Source of the DNA: Metellina segmentata
Taxonomy: Eukaryota > Arthropoda > Arachnida > Araneae > Tetragnathidae
Length of the DNA stretch: 64,000 nt
Assembly (NCBI GenBank): GCA_947359465.1
Contig: OX375880.1
Coordinates: 17,554,120 to 17,618,119, forward strand
Reading direction: 5' to 3'
This document shows, in pieces, positions 44,276-56,686 of the stretch; the first letter of the stretch is position 1, and each line of letters opens with the position of its first letter. The position numbers were made by a program, and so were the translations under genes. Below the pieces are notes generated by a model that saw only the letters and a list, made by a program, of their open reading frames with translations, had not been told where the DNA came from and did not search any database.

Positions 44276-45430
44276 GCTCCGTAACGATCCTTTCCAAAAG
44301 GAGACTTTCTGTCTCCGACTGAAGTAAGAAAGGAACTCGTCTTTGTGTCTGCGACGATTCTATCTTTCGGCGGATTTCCTAATTCTCTGCCTTGTCGTGC
44401 CGAAAACATAAAAACTGGTTCTTGAGCATATTTAAATATTTATTGACACATCTTGATTACTTACTATACATATGATTTGTACAAAATTATTCAGTCTATC
44501 ATACAAGGTCTGGAAATATTCCAATCGATCTCCAGCACAAAATCAACACTACCTCTTTTTTTGCTGGCATTCGTGCAAGTTCTTCTTTTCTACCCCTTCT
44601 CCAAACAGGTTCCTTTTCACATACAAGAGAGGGGAGGGACCCCTATGGTGTCCAACAGCCCTACCCAAACCTGGTGAGGCTACGGGGAAATTCACAGTGT
44701 CCATTCTTCCAATCAACGAATTCTCTCGCTTCTTGATAGATTTTACTGTAAGCAACGTCTTTGTAAGGAATTTTACTATGAAATGAAGAATTATATTCTC
44801 TCTTGCAATTTAGTAGACTATAAATTATATTGACCACATAAAAAAGTTAACTGAGACAGCTGTCAATCATGCCTGGAAGTATTAAAAATTTAGACGATAT
44901 TATAGTTGTGCAATTTTATACGATGCTTTCCCTAATTCGCAAGAATATGCTAACATCTGCGTTATACGGGGGAGCCATGAGATGTGCTGACACATCGCAC
45001 CCACAGTGGACTGTTGGTGAGAGAACATGTCTTCTTAATGCACTTTGTGAAGGCTAATCTGCATTTTATGTCGTATTGAAGAAACCAGGAAACATCAAGC
45101 AGCCAATCTGACTTAGACCATGAGTAGAGCAACATTTTTATTGCAAAAAAAAAAGGTAAACGTGGCATTTACCATTCCCTAAAGTTGCATTTATTTTCAA
45201 TACGCTAAAATCTCGAATAAATTATTCGAAAAAATGAAAAAAAAATCAGAATTTATTGACAATTTTAGTCGTGTGTGCAACAGTACTGTAATACATCATT
45301 ATGTACAGAAGAACGTTGAATAACCGATCTTTGAAAAGTAATTTATTTAGCCTTGAAAGACTGCGCTTAACAGAAACTGATGTTGCATGACATTGTTGCA
45401 GTAGCAAATACTGACTTTGAAGAAAATCAT
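44276..45430. other. Copy-2-specific stretch, nothing recognised
   Basis: Short frames (44453-44786 and 44869-45057) match no family I know and overlap each other in different frames. There is no splice-supported gene and no clear repeat boundaries. Confidence 0.4.
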
Positions 45431-45454
45431 CTCGGGAAAGTGTAGCAATAACCG

Positions 45455-46090
45455 TCAGGTCATTATTCTTTCCAATAGTTTTTTAAGATACGCTTTAAGG
45501 TTACAAGGATCTTCAAAGTCCATCGATCTAATAACTTCATACGCTGTTTTGATGTTGTACGCTTTCGATTCCGATTTTTCTACGACACAAATCAAATATT
45601 CGTAGCTGCTTTTGATGTAACAAAACATTTTGGCAAGTCTGGGTGACACACTGCTTCTTTTGCGCGACGCACTAAAATGCCGTCGCCACTGAAACCGCAC
45701 GCAATGTCCTTTACAGTGGGAAGGTGCTCGGTGTAGTACAATGCTGCCCGAAGCCACGTAGCCCAGCATGTGTACTGGCTCAGGCGATTGGCCGATGTAC
45801 TGAAAAGCGGCTTTTCGAAGCTTGTTTTGTACCGCGGCTGTCTTAACACAAGCGATGAGATCGTCCACGTGTGTAAAATCCTCGGAAATTTTCTGCACAG
45901 TTGTGAAACAAGTACGCCACGAAAGTAACTTGGAACAATCGCGGATAAAGCACCTTGAGTGTGTTTCCAGCCACAATCTTATAATAGGCTGTATCGGATA
46001 GCAAAAGTGCAAAATACTCTAGCAGAACATTCAGAGATTTCAAAATGTCATCTACAAGGCTACCATCATATTGATGATCGACACTCACCT
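45455..46090 (-). pseudogene. hAT transposase relic (CGGBP1-like family), copy 2
   Basis: The longest frame (46012-45455, 185 codons) contains FTHVDDLIACVKTAAVQNKL, AFQYIGQSPEPV, and later YEYLICVVEKSESKAYNIKT and MDFEDPCNLKAYLKK. An overlapping frame (45849-45592) holds WATWLRAALYYTEHLPTVKD and FSGDGILVRRAKEAVCHPDL, so two frameshifts separate the pieces. Upstream, 46088-45920 holds DILKSLNVLLEYFALLLSDT. Counterpart of 25135-25800. The dimerisation C terminus is missing. Confidence 0.7.
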
Positions 46091-46772
46091 CGTAAACACT
46101 TCAGTCTAGTACGTAAATTTTCTATGGAGAACTATCAAGAGTGCCAAACAATGCGTTAAAGTACTTGCCATGTATTTCACTTACTTCTGTTAGGACGAAC
46201 ACCTTTTTTCCATGAACTTCTTGTTTGATCCGCAATACTTCGGCGTTCGCAAGATCAGTCACACGTGATCGAAGGGTTGATTCAGAGGTTAAAAAGTTTT
46301 GAACCAGTAATTTAATTAATTAAAATAATTATTTAAATTTTAACTATGAAATAGTTATTTAATATTAATTTAATTAATTTTAAGCTAAATTTTAAAAAGT
46401 TGCAGGTGGTTGCATTTATGCAAAAAGTTGCATTTATTCAGAAAGCTACATTTATGTTGCTGTTATTTTGTAAGTAGTCTGAACGGGGGTGGGTGTTTAC
46501 ATTGTATGGTTTGGGGAGGGCGTTTGTTTTCGAGATCATTATGATGCACCAATGTTTCGATGTATAATTACCTCCCTCCTCCAAAACACCTTAGATTCTT
46601 CACACAATCGCAAAAAGTGTTACTCATTGCCCATCCGCTGTTGATTAGCTGGTCAGTAAGGGAGTCGTACACAAAATTGGACCAGGAATCATCCAACCAA
46701 TCAATTAAAGCTGATGTCCATCAGTTGAGTAATTTCCTCCTGTGAAATTTGTCTATCTTCTTTGATTATTAA

Positions 46773-46855
46773 CCCTCCAGTTGGTTTCGACGATATTTCT
46801 GGTTCATCAAAGTCTCATCAGTTTTCCTTGCGACGAGGTGTCAAGACAAAACAGC
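46773..46855. mobile_element. piggyBac-like end, copy 2 ortholog
   Basis: TTAA (46769-46772), then CCCTCCAGTTGG and a degenerate palindrome, as at 26414. Confidence 0.55.
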
Positions 46856-47350
46856 CATATGTCTCTAATTAGAAAACACGAATTGCTCTTTGGCCAGTAC
46901 TAGTGACGGGAATACACTAACCTACAATAATGGACTGGACGCCAGCGGATTTGCATAAAATCCGACTCCTTGCTTGCGGATGTTTTTCTTGGTATGGCCT
47001 GGGACTTTTGTATATTGTTCCTGGTAAATTGAACGCCGACGCCTACAACAACATTTTGTACAGTCAGGTTCTTCCTACCCTCTAGCAATTTTATGGAATG
47101 GATGCATGTTACTTCCAGGACGATCACGCTCCGTGTCACGTTGCAGCCTCTGTCAAGCAGTGGTATCGAGTTGTGGATGTAAAACGTCTTCCCTGGCCTG
47201 CTCAGAGTCCCGACCTAAACCGCATAGGACATTAGTGGGACGCGTTAGAGCGACGCTTACGGACCAGGGAACCACGTCCGAAATCTACAGCTGAGCTGCC
47301 GACATTCTTGCAGCAGCAGGAATGGACACGAATACTGTGTGTCAAAACCT

Positions 47351-47630
47351 TGATACAACTTCTAACTCACATTGATTCGCACGATTCTTAAATGAATTTC
47401 AAAAGGTTCTCTAACCTTCAGGCGGGAAAGACAATATAGTCTTTATCCTTTTTATCTTTTATTTGAAACAAACACAACAGCACAAACAACATCAAAGACA
47501 ACACAAAGAAACACAGAATATTAATCATGGCGCCACATCGTTCACAAAAGGCAATTCTAACTACAGCTTCAACATCTTTCGCACGTCAGAGTGCAATCAA
47601 CCCCCTCTGGTCAGCATTTCAGTTTCAACA
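47351..47630 (-). repeat. BEL/Pao 3' LTR
   Basis: 280 bp, starting TGTTGAAACTG and ending TTGTATCA on the minus strand. Same length as the split LTR at 28177-33526. Confidence 0.9.
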
Positions 47631-47899
47631 CACTGCCCCTCGAATGACCAAGGGGTTCATTCACAAACATATACTAATAGAATGTTAAGCCCAAAGAAGT
47701 TACTTCAATATTCAAGTTATCAAATACATATACAAGAAACTATACTTATTAACAATTTACATATATTTGTATTAAGGAATGAAATGGCAAGGAAACTGAA
47801 ATACACAAATTTCACACAAAATCGCAGTTTCATCACAATCTAGATTCCTATAACGATAATAGAAGTTAATTAACATACAGTAAACAAGTGAATCAATTT

Positions 47900-50800
47900 C
47901 ATGATTATATAAAAGTTGCACAGGTCTTTTAGTGACAGATGTATCTGTTTTAATTTCGCAAGACTTTATTTTTACATCCTGCCAGGTAATACCGCTACAA
48001 CTCTCCCTAATTTCCAAAAATGCCTAGGAAGCGTTTCAGTATTAATTAATACAATATCATCAATTTTAACTTCAGTAATTTTACCTGTAGGCTTAACACA
48101 ATGAAGAGATTTTAACATTAAAATATATTATTTTTCCGATTTATTCCAAAACATGTTAATTAATCTTTCACGATTATTAAATCTTTTATAATTAGCATTT
48201 TCCTGTTAATTAAATTAGAATCAAAATTTAGCCTGGCAGGAGGTAAACTATTCACTCTGCACCCTAATATCATACGTGCTGGAGTGAGAGGCACAGGTTC
48301 CTGGAAATCTGAAAAAACGTAAGTTAACGGACGAGAGTCAAGCACACTTTCAATTTCAATTATTAGAGTTTCTAACTCCTCTCTAGTTAAAGCAGTTTTT
48401 CTTACCGTTTTTCGTAAAGCAAGTTTTACAGATCTAATTAGTCTTTCTTAAAAGCAGTACCACTATACAGTTTTTCTCCTCGCTGCCTTTTCGCATAAAG
48501 TGGTCCACCGTAATCTATACCAACTACAAAAAACGGTGGCGACTGTTCCACTCGAGTAACTGGCAAAGGAGCTGTAACCTGCACACCCGGCGACTAATTG
48601 AATCGTTTGCACATAATACGCTTTTTTAGGATGTTCTGAACAGTTTGTCTTTTTTTAATCAGCCAGTACCTTTCGTATATTTCCATTAAAGTTTCGGAAA
48701 CTCCATCGTGAAACACTTTTTTGTGTATATCCCATACCAACAAACTCACTAAATGATGCTTTGCAGGCATAATAATCGAATATTTGAGCAGGTATGTAGG
48801 TTTTGATTTTTGGAGTCTTCCGACAACGTGCGTAATCCAGTCCTCGTCAAGGAAGGGTTCCATTCCAAATTCGACGAAGTTTTTTTTAATTAGTTTTCCT
48901 TTTTAGAGGAACACGACAGTTCTTCAGCAAAAACTTCTCTCTGAACGTTTTCATCCAAATCCTTTCGGCACCATCAAGTTCTTTGCATCGTTTAATTTTA
49001 TTTCTAGTGTTGCAGATAAATCGGAGTACCCAACATGTAAAACGATATTATTTTCTCAAGCTACTATACTTGTTCAGGTCAAGTACCAATGCTATATTTA
49101 ACTGAACTTCGCAAACAAACGAAGATATTTCATCTAGTTCAATTCTTTCTCAAGATACTTCTGTAGAAATTTCGTCATTAAAGCCTTTTGGCCACTTTTC
49201 CTTCGTCAGGCGAAGCCATTGAAAGTCAGGCGAAGCCAGGCCTTGAAACCAAACGGGACTGGACATAAGCTTTTCAATTCTAGATATGTAATCTGCACGA
49301 TTATCCGTTCCTTTACAGTGTTACCAATATGCAGGATCAGTTACGGACTGGATTTCTGAAACTCTATTTGAAACGAAGGGTTTCCATTTTGAAGCTGTCC
49401 CTTTAATCCAGTGAAGAGTGATTAAGGAATCACTCCACAAATATACTTTAAAAACTGGGAATTGAAATTTAGTTTTCAAATATTGTAACATTCTAGAAGC
49501 AATCACAGCTCCCGACAGTTCAAGTCTTGGTAGAGTTAACCTTTTAAGAGGTGCTATTCTGGATTACGCTGTAATGAAACACGTGCAGCATCGAGAGACA
49601 CGTAGCGAATATAAGCAACTGCCCCGAAAGCTCTAGGACAAGCGTCGGGGAAAATATGAAGTTCTAAGTCTTTCGCTAGTTCCAAGGGAAAGGAGAAATA
49701 TTTTCTTTCGATTGTCATATCTTTCAAATAGCAAATCTGAGCGCACCAAATTTCCTATTTTTTCTTCAACTCAGTAGGCAGTTCATCGTCCCATCTCAAT
49801 AAACTTCCCCATATTTCTATCAATAATTTTATGAGGACCATAAAAGGTGAAACAAATCCAACTGGGTCGAATATTTTCTATGCTGTTTGCAGCACGCTAG
49901 GTTTTGAATTATTCAAATTACCGATCAAAGAAGGGGTGCTCAACCAATTTAAACGTGTCTTCTTCAGTGTTAAAAATTATTCCTAACACTATCAAATGAC
50001 CTTTGTTAGCTTCCCTCGCCTGAACCATACCTCTTTCGTGCCATAAACTACGCAACTCATTCTAATTCGTTTTAAACTTTCTCAAATTCATGTTAGCATC
50101 CTTAAGAATGTCTACAGCCCTCTGAGAAAGTTCTAAAGCTTTATCTAACTGTATTTGCACCGTAAAAGAGATCATCCACATAAAGTGCCGAGTTAAGCAT
50201 TTCAAAAGTTTCGCGTTGCTCTTGTTTATATTTTCAAATGTGGTATTTAATGGTCGCTGCAAGGATGAACGGGCTCGATGCCACTCCAAAATGCACACGA
50301 GTCATTCGCAAGATTTTGTAAGATTTCGAATCATTTTCATCTGGAAACCAGAAAAATCTTAAATAGTTTCTGTCCTCTGCATCTATTCCCAATGGTCAAA
50401 AATGCTCCCAGAATATCATTGCTGAATGCATATTCATATTCATGAAATTGCAAGATCACATCAAAAATTCTGTGGTTCAAATGTGGCTCAGAAGTTAGAT
50501 ATTCATCAAGAGACTTGCTCCCCTTTCCCTTTGACGAAGCATCGAACACTAGTCTAACCTTTGTAGGGTCCTGATCTGATCTTATAACAGCAAGAACTCC
50601 TTTCAAATTCCGAAGAGCACTCCTCAACAATATACAAGTTTAATTGATCCTCAACAATGTTCTTACATTCATCATAAACCCAATTATTTTCTTTCATTTT
50701 AATACTTAAGTTGTCAAATCTTCGTTTCGCTACCGAAAAGTTATCCAAATTGTATGGCTTTTCATTCCAGAATAATTTAGTTTCATACATCCCGTTATTA
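47900..50800 (-). pseudogene. BEL/Pao Pol remnants: RT, RNase H, integrase
   Basis: Minus-strand blocks in BEL order. 50790-50630: LFWNEKPYNLDNFSVAKRRF. 50630-50337: RT start, VRLVFDASSKGKGSKSLDEY, then FSNDILGAFLTIG. 50298-50062: the Asp pair region is damaged, then LSQRAVDILKDANMNLRKF. 49506-49321: RNase H region, VYLWSDSLITLHWIKGTASK. 48863-48594: integrase zinc-finger part, KKVFHDGVSETLMEIYERYW, then CKRFN. 48345-48180: LDSRPLTYVFSDFQEPVPLT. About 48060-47980: PRHFWKLGRVVAVLPG. Many stops and frameshifts; inactive. Confidence 0.85.
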
Positions 50801-51489
50801 AATTTTAAAGTACTTTCGAATTGAGAAATAAATTTTTTATTAATTTTGGACGATCATCGTACGTATCATTTATCCACATTCAATCTAACGGCCAAAATTG
50901 TGTTATTTTCTCATGTAATGCTGCACAACATTCAATTTTCATAGTAGAAACGTTATGTTTATAATTTAAATCCGACGACTAAATTCGACCATGAACTACT
51001 TTACTGAACATAGTATCTATCAAAAACAAAGATTTCTTTAATAGTTTCTTTTCCCCCAAATGAATATCCCAAAAATATTGTGCTCCAATAAGGAGACCCA
51101 ATTCACTTCCAAATGATTCACTAACGTTAGAAACATTTGACAGCTGAATGTTCTAATTTTAAGCACCTGTTCTATGATGTTTTGAAAGGAGATCCGGATA
51201 TAAATTCGGTTATAAGAGCCTCAATAGTAATTTTCTTTTCTGGGTCACGTGAATTGCATAGTGAGAATCGCACAACATCGTGTGTTTTTCGGCTCTCGAA
51301 CCGAAAGTATCCACTAAGAGACTTTCCTGCCTTCAGGCAATTTAATTTCTACAGCTAATTCTTTTTTTCAAGAAAGACCTCTGGGACGCATTATCCAACA
51401 AAATGTTAATCTCTTTATTTTGAGAACTGCCCATTAAAAACTGCTGAGCAAGTTTCAAGTAGTATTTCGCAGTCAATTTCATTTGTATA

Positions 51490-52980
51490 TGCTACAACCT
51501 TCAAAGTCAAAACATTTTGGGATTTCTCAGTTAGCAGTTGGCTGGCGCCTTCGATAGGCTCCAGAGTAGGGAAGGAAAGGGGAGTGTATTCGCAAATCAG
51601 TTCACTATGCTTGCGTTTGCAAATGCTACATACATTTTTTTACCCTACACTTTGAAAGACAGGAATAACACATGCCATGTTTTCTAAGGGATAATTTACG
51701 CTGTTCGATTAATAAAGGGCAGGAAACATGTGAACATTTTCAGGGTTTATACAAATTACACATTTTTTCACATCAACAACAAATGTCGATGAAGTAGGAA
51801 TGTTGGAATTAAATTTATATTTTTCGCTATAATCAACTTTGTTTTTACTAAACTTTTCGTATCTTGGGAGAAGATTTCTCGAAATAATTTAGATTCTTTT
51901 CGCACTTCTGACTCACTTGAATCAAAATCTCTAAATAAGTGCTCGTTTCATTCACGACACTGAATATCAATCTTTAAAAATCCCAATAACTCAGATATTT
52001 CGTTTACATTGTTCGTATGGGTTCAACGAGAAAATTCTAATGCTAAGTCTCTAGGAATTGATTTTAACAACACAGGATACAACAAACAACTATAACTATT
52101 GGGATTTATTCCGTTATTTTCTAAACCTCGGATATGCGTTTCGCAATTTGAATAAAGTCTACGCAACGATATAATATCATATGATTTTCGTACTGGACTT
52201 AAGTTTAAAAGTCTTGACATATGCGCGTCTATTATAATATCTTTTCTACCAAATCATTCTTTTAGTAAGTTTAATGCAACCTCATAGTTTTCGGAGCTCA
52301 AGACTAAACCGCGTACTGCTACTTCCACTTCATTTGTTAGATACTATTTTAAATAATTAAACTTCTCTACATTGCTAAGACTCGAGCTTTTGTGGATATC
52401 TACTTCAAACTGAGAATAAATACGTTAAACTTTAATATATTCCCATGGTACTGAGGTATTTGCAATCGAGGGAGTTTCACTGTACTTTGTTGTTCACTTC
52501 TGGTTTCAACAACATTCGTTCTTTCACATTTTTGGGTTTCACTTTCTTTATTTTACAAGATTTTATTCGCACAAATTTTCCAAGTTATTATATTGTCTTT
52601 TTATTCCTGTTTATTTCTCAATTTCCTCTTCTTTGCACAAGTTCAAAATTTTAACATGATATTTAGCTAAATTTGTTTCCTTGTCTTGAAGTTTCGCTAC
52701 AAGTTCATCAATTCAATCAACTGCCTTTTCTTCATTGTTTATTTCGATTTCTATCGATTTCATTGTGTCAGTTGCCGCCCGTCTGACAGTGCTTCTAACC
52801 ATTTTCAAAGATTCAATGTTCATTCTTACAAATTTAAGATATTCAGTTCGCTAATTAAATTTGTTCAGTTCGCTATTTACTTCATCTAAAGTTTTGTGTT
52901 AGACCCCGAGCGATTTAGTCCTATTTATTGTCCTCCTTGTTGATAACTACAGCAAACACTTTCCACTCTTGAATGAAACT
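51490..52980 (-). pseudogene. BEL/Pao Gag remnants
   Basis: 52220-52023 reads MSRLLNLSPVRKSYDIISLR and ETHIRGLENNGINPNSYSC, the BEL Gag core. Protease-zone text near 51500 (SQ..VLTLKVV-type) follows. It is homologous to 26720-28170 of the truncated copy. Frames broken. Confidence 0.8.
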
Positions 52981-53147
52981 TTATTGGACCGACAAAATAC
53001 ACACAATAATGGTACATCGCAAGAAGCCTTTCTTGCTCCCTCGCCGAGGTTCCCGCGTAACTCTTATGTCTCCCCTATCAGCGTCACCCCTTGTCCTCTC
53101 TCCCCTTCTTCTCGTGGGCCAGCGCTTACCGCGCCCGTACAGTCTGG

Positions 53148-53165
53148 TCCCGGGTTTCGGCACCA
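53148..53165 (-). other. BEL/Pao primer-binding site
   Basis: TGGTGCCGAAACCCGGGA on the minus strand, three bases inside the 5' LTR; complementary to a tRNA 3' end (..GTTTCGGCACCA). The tRNA species is not assigned. Confidence 0.7.
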
Positions 53166-53168
53166 AAA

Positions 53169-53428
53169 TCATATAACATCTAATTTGCATTGATTCGCAC
53201 GGTTCTTAAATGAATTTAAAAAGGTTCTATTACCTGTCAGACGTGAAAGACAATCTAGGCTTTATCCCTTATTTGACACAAACACAGCATCACAAACAAC
53301 ACAAAGAAACACAGAATATTAATCATGGCGTCACATCGTTCACGAAAGGCAATTCTAACTAGAGCTTCGTCATCTTTCATACGTCAGAGTGCACGCAACG
53401 CCCTCTGGTCAGCATGTGAGTTTCAACA
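53169..53428 (-). repeat. BEL/Pao 5' LTR
   Basis: 260 bp; pairs with 47351-47630 but lacks about 20 bp. Confidence 0.88.
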
Positions 53429-53599
53429 AACCTTGTTGAAAGTATTCCCAGAAGGGTTACTAGTGTAATTGCTGCTCGTGGGGAACCATCCCTCAATAAA
53501 AGCTTGTATTCTTTCTCTTATGCCATCATATCTTGCTGCTCGGTCCATTATTGCAGGGTAGTGTAACGTCTTGGGGATGGTAGCGTCGTCTACTAGATA

Positions 53600-54570
53600 A
53601 GATCGTTCGCAGTGGTCTCGACTAATATATTTTTATTTACAAAAAGAATAAGCTCAAAGGATTTTGGTAGGTAGCTTATACAGGCCGGCAGTGTCCAGGT
53701 TAGAGATCTTTGCCGAATATGCTGAATTGTCCTTGACCTCGAGACTCCAAATGGACTATCCGGTTCGGGTGAGCCCTTCTCCAATCCTTACTCAAGCGAG
53801 TAAATATTTCTAGCTCGGGAGAGCTTCTCCAAAGCTGCTCGCACACGTGTACGAGATTTACAGTTCAGTTGAACTTTCTAAATGTCTCTCGGTTGAGTGA
53901 TTCCCAGCTCCTGTAAGCCTAGCAACAGGTTAGGTATCCGTTCCAATTCAACAGGAACAGGAGCTCAGGTTTGAGCTTTCCTCATGTCTCCTAGACGTAA
54001 TCCCAGTTTGGGCAATTGGTTAGGTGTTCGCTCCAAGTCAGCAGGAGCAGCAGCTCAGGTTTCAGCTTTTCTCACGTATGATAGCGGAATCCCAGTTTGG
54101 GCAATTACTCTGAGTCTACGAACAGCTGTCGCGACTCAGTGTTTCTCTAGTGAACGGGGTATCGGAAATCCTGAACGGGTGTTCACTTAGCCGGATCAGT
54201 TTGATCCCTCGGTTCGGTTGACCTCTCTCTTCGAAAGTTTTCTCCCGTCTCTCTCGACTCCGAAAGTTCCAGGGGGTTGTTAGTCCCTCTCTCGTTTCAT
54301 TCGACATACTTGTGCTCTCGCTCTTGGCTGGTTCAAAATCGGGCTGTCTCTTGGAGGTTAATTTTCTCGTTTCACCGCTAGCTTCATTAGCTGACAAAGT
54401 TTCTGCGGCGCGGCGTCAAAAGGTATATGCGGTCTCCACACATTTCGATTATCTCCCCTCTGGAAATTCAATCTCTTGTCCGGTGCTGGGGTCATACGTC
54501 GACGTCACCTCTGCGGGAAGCGTCTTTTCGTCCTTTCAACTCCTCTGCCAAGCGCTTGCTGTTGCCTCCG
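53600..54570 (-). mobile_element. R2 leader relic, inverted copy
   Basis: Reverse-strand match to 17040-17960 and 37765-38620: GCTTCCCGCAGAGGTGACGT near 54520 and GTCGAATGAAACGAGAGAGG near 54295. Two ~90-bp tandem units containing GGAGCTCAGGTTTGAGCTTT and GCAGCTCAGGTTTCAGCTTT lie at about 53930-54110. Confidence 0.5.
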
Positions 54571-55160
54571 TCACAGTAGTGTACATAACGTTTACTTTTT
54601 GTGTGCTAGTAGTGTGCATTGTGTTCTCTGTCGTTGTAACGTGTACGTGGCGTGATGTATAATAGAAACCTAATGATTATGTCAGCTTCACTGCTAACCC
54701 CGGAACGGAACATTAAACGAACGCACTCCAGCGCTTGCCAGCAATGTTTATAGTAAAATAAACCGTCTTGACGTTCTGCTCTCGATTACAGTGCTCGTTT
54801 TCGCTTTGCCGAAGAAAATCGGATTCCCGTTCGGTAAGAACTCCGCGGGTAACAGTTGCTTGTTTTTTTTTTTTTTTTGCTCTCCGAACCTTCTGGTAAT
54901 CTAACCTTGGCCTGTGGATTACGCAAATGTGAGAATGTGTCTGTTTACAGCGGTATCACCGATGACACACGGTATGCTATTCATGTTGCTACTGTGGCCT
55001 CAGAGACTCTCACTGACGCTTCCGATGTCGTCTTAAAAGTGCAATTCCAATAACGTGTCTGACGCAGAAAACTGCAACAATGTGATGTTACAGGTTCATT
55101 GGGGGTCAATTACATCATTCCTCAACCGATTTTCGCACATGATAAATCATATTAAAGAAA
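54571..55160. other. Gene-free stretch upstream of Tc1 copy T2
   Basis: LTR-like text (AAAATAAACC near 54755, T-rich run near 54865), perhaps part of the R2 element. The 65-codon frame at 54856 matches no known family. Confidence 0.35.
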
Positions 55161-55728
55161 ACAAATACACTCTATAACAAAAAAATCGAGGCACCAAGAA
55201 GGAATCATCCGATTGCTTTGAAATTTCGTATGCAAAAATGTTTTGACCAAATATGCAAATGATTAACATTTGGTGTCCAATGAATGAATAGTGCGATCTC
55301 CAGCGCATCGGAACTGCTCATCCAGCAGATGTATGTAAGGAGTTGTTCTTGAACTGTTGTTAAAAATTTCTGCTGCATTGCGATTTAGGATACCTTTCAA
55401 CGACTGAAAAAATGCCTCGCCGCTGGATTCGAGCTCATTACGAGCAAGTTTCAGAGTTTGAAAGAGATCGTATCATTGGATTGAAAGAGTCAAGTTGGGC
55501 AAATCGGAGAATCGCTCGTCATGTGAGTCGAAGCGATGCGGCGATTAGAAGATGCTGGCAAGAGTGGGTGGACAATGGCAGATTTCAGCGTCATGATGGT
55601 AGCGGTCGACGTAGGGCCACAACAGATCGCGAAGACAGAATGATTGTCAGATCAGACGTCACAGCGCCTGATTCATCCCTATCAACCATCAGTCGTGCGA
55701 CCCACACACGAGTGTCCACCATGACCAT

Positions 55729-56246
55729 TGTACCGGATGAAATGGTGTGGTGACAGAAATGAAACGGTAGCGTAAAGGAATAAGATCTTTGGTTTCACCA
55801 CTACAACATTTATTACAGCTTAGCAGCTATGTACAGCAGGTTTACAGAAATTTTTGGGACAAGAAGGGTACGGCAAGTAAGCGAGCTTGTTCTCGCTATC
55901 AGGTCTCAGTAGTCTCTGTGGAAAAATTGTAACGTCTTGCAGGACGCCTTTGAACGGAAAAAACCAGATGTCTATGGAATTTCGAGTGTTCTCAAGGGGC
56001 TTGAGATTGATGAGATCGGGATGTCAATGTAACGTCAGATGAAGAGGGTTTGTTTCAAGTGCCCAGAAATTTATGACCGATGTAATGTCAAATGGAGTGC
56101 TGGAATAGTGCTTCCAGGGTTAGTTATGGACAGTTGATCACTTGAAAGGAGTTTTATGATCTCCAGTTAGGGAATTCTGGAATACATCTGCTTTGTGTCT
56201 GCTTGATCAAAGAAGCCGCGTTTAGAGCGGTACAACTGGCAGTATA
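55729..56246 (-). repeat. 3' LTR of the gypsy-class element
   Basis: 518 bp, TATACTGCCAG...CATCCGGTACA on the minus strand; no TG...CA ends. It matches the 5' LTR at about 98% and the solo LTR at 4384-4895. Confidence 0.95.
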
Positions 56247-56265
56247 ACTACTCCGCCCTTGGAAA
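56247..56265 (-). other. Polypurine tract
   Basis: CCAAGGGCGGAGTAGT on the minus strand, directly before the 3' LTR; the likely plus-strand primer. Confidence 0.65.
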
Positions 56266-56686
56266 ACTTTTCTGTGAAGGAAAAGTTCATATGTTCTTAA
56301 CTGTTGCTTTCATACTCATTTGTACGCTCTGACGACACTCATATTTTAGGAAATTTCAACAAAAGATATAAGTACCATAATATTTCCTGAGTTGTAATTT
56401 AAACAACAAAATCAAAATCTTATTATTATTACTTTAGACTATTTTGCTGTTAGTGAGTGAATGTTCTTGTAAGGGAACTTACAAAGATTTTGACAATATA
56501 AATTAGGCACAAAATAACTTTGCAAACATACATAATTAGAACTACATAATACAATAGCAATTATACTCTATAATCAATCTTGAAAACAATTATATTCTGA
56601 TTGATTTTAATACACACAGTACCAAAATAATAAAACTAACACACAAAAATACTAAAAAAATATAAATATTTTGTATAAGGTACATG
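56266..56686 (-). other. Noncoding 3' region of the gypsy-class element
   Basis: About 420 AT-rich bases between the RNase H stop and the purine tract. No env-like or other ORF is present. Confidence 0.7.

Larger units (their letters stand above)
33529..46866 (+). repeat. Segmental duplication, copy 2
   Basis: Collinear with 13115-26520. Copy-2-specific insertions are 35965-36268, about 39860-41245 and about 42923-45430. It begins at the edge of a BEL LTR. Confidence 0.88.
47351..53428 (-). mobile_element. BEL/Pao retrotransposon, full length but decayed
   Basis: LTRs lie at 47351-47630 (3' LTR) and 53169-53428 (5' LTR). AACCT is duplicated exactly (47346-47350 and 53429-53433), the 5-bp duplication usual for BEL/Pao. 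A purine tract GAGGGGCAGTG (about 47631-47641, minus strand) precedes the 3' LTR. LTRs differ by many substitutions and a 20-bp length difference, so the insertion is old. Confidence 0.92.
46970..53485 (+). pseudogene. Tc1-like transposase C-terminal half, split by BEL
   Basis: The left part reads YFQDDHAPCHVAASVKQWY, then VKRLPWPAQSPDLNRIGH. The second catalytic Asp is present but the usual Glu of the SPDLNPIEH block is Gly, an inactivating change. ERRLRTREPRP follows, and then a run of frameshifts to 47350. Across the BEL insertion the frame continues at 53429 with LVESIPRRVTSVIAARGEP, the normal Tc1 C terminus, which proves both halves were one gene. Confidence 0.85.
46915..53563 (+). mobile_element. 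Tc1-like transposon (fourth family) interrupted by a BEL element
   Basis: CACTAACCTACAATAATGGAC at 46915 and its near-complement ending CAGGGTAGTG at 53563 are terminal inverted repeats; TA flanks both (46913-46914 and 53564-53565). Without the BEL insertion about 0.57 kb remain, so most of the transposase was already lost. Confidence 0.85.

Noticed and set aside
45455..46012. 185-codon frame considered as a host gene
   Set aside because: Order of conserved words matches a hAT transposase, neighbouring frames carry the missing pieces, and there are no splice sites.
52969..53193. Overlapping 67-74-codon frames on both strands near the BEL leader
   Set aside because: They span the primer-binding site and LTR boundary of the BEL element.
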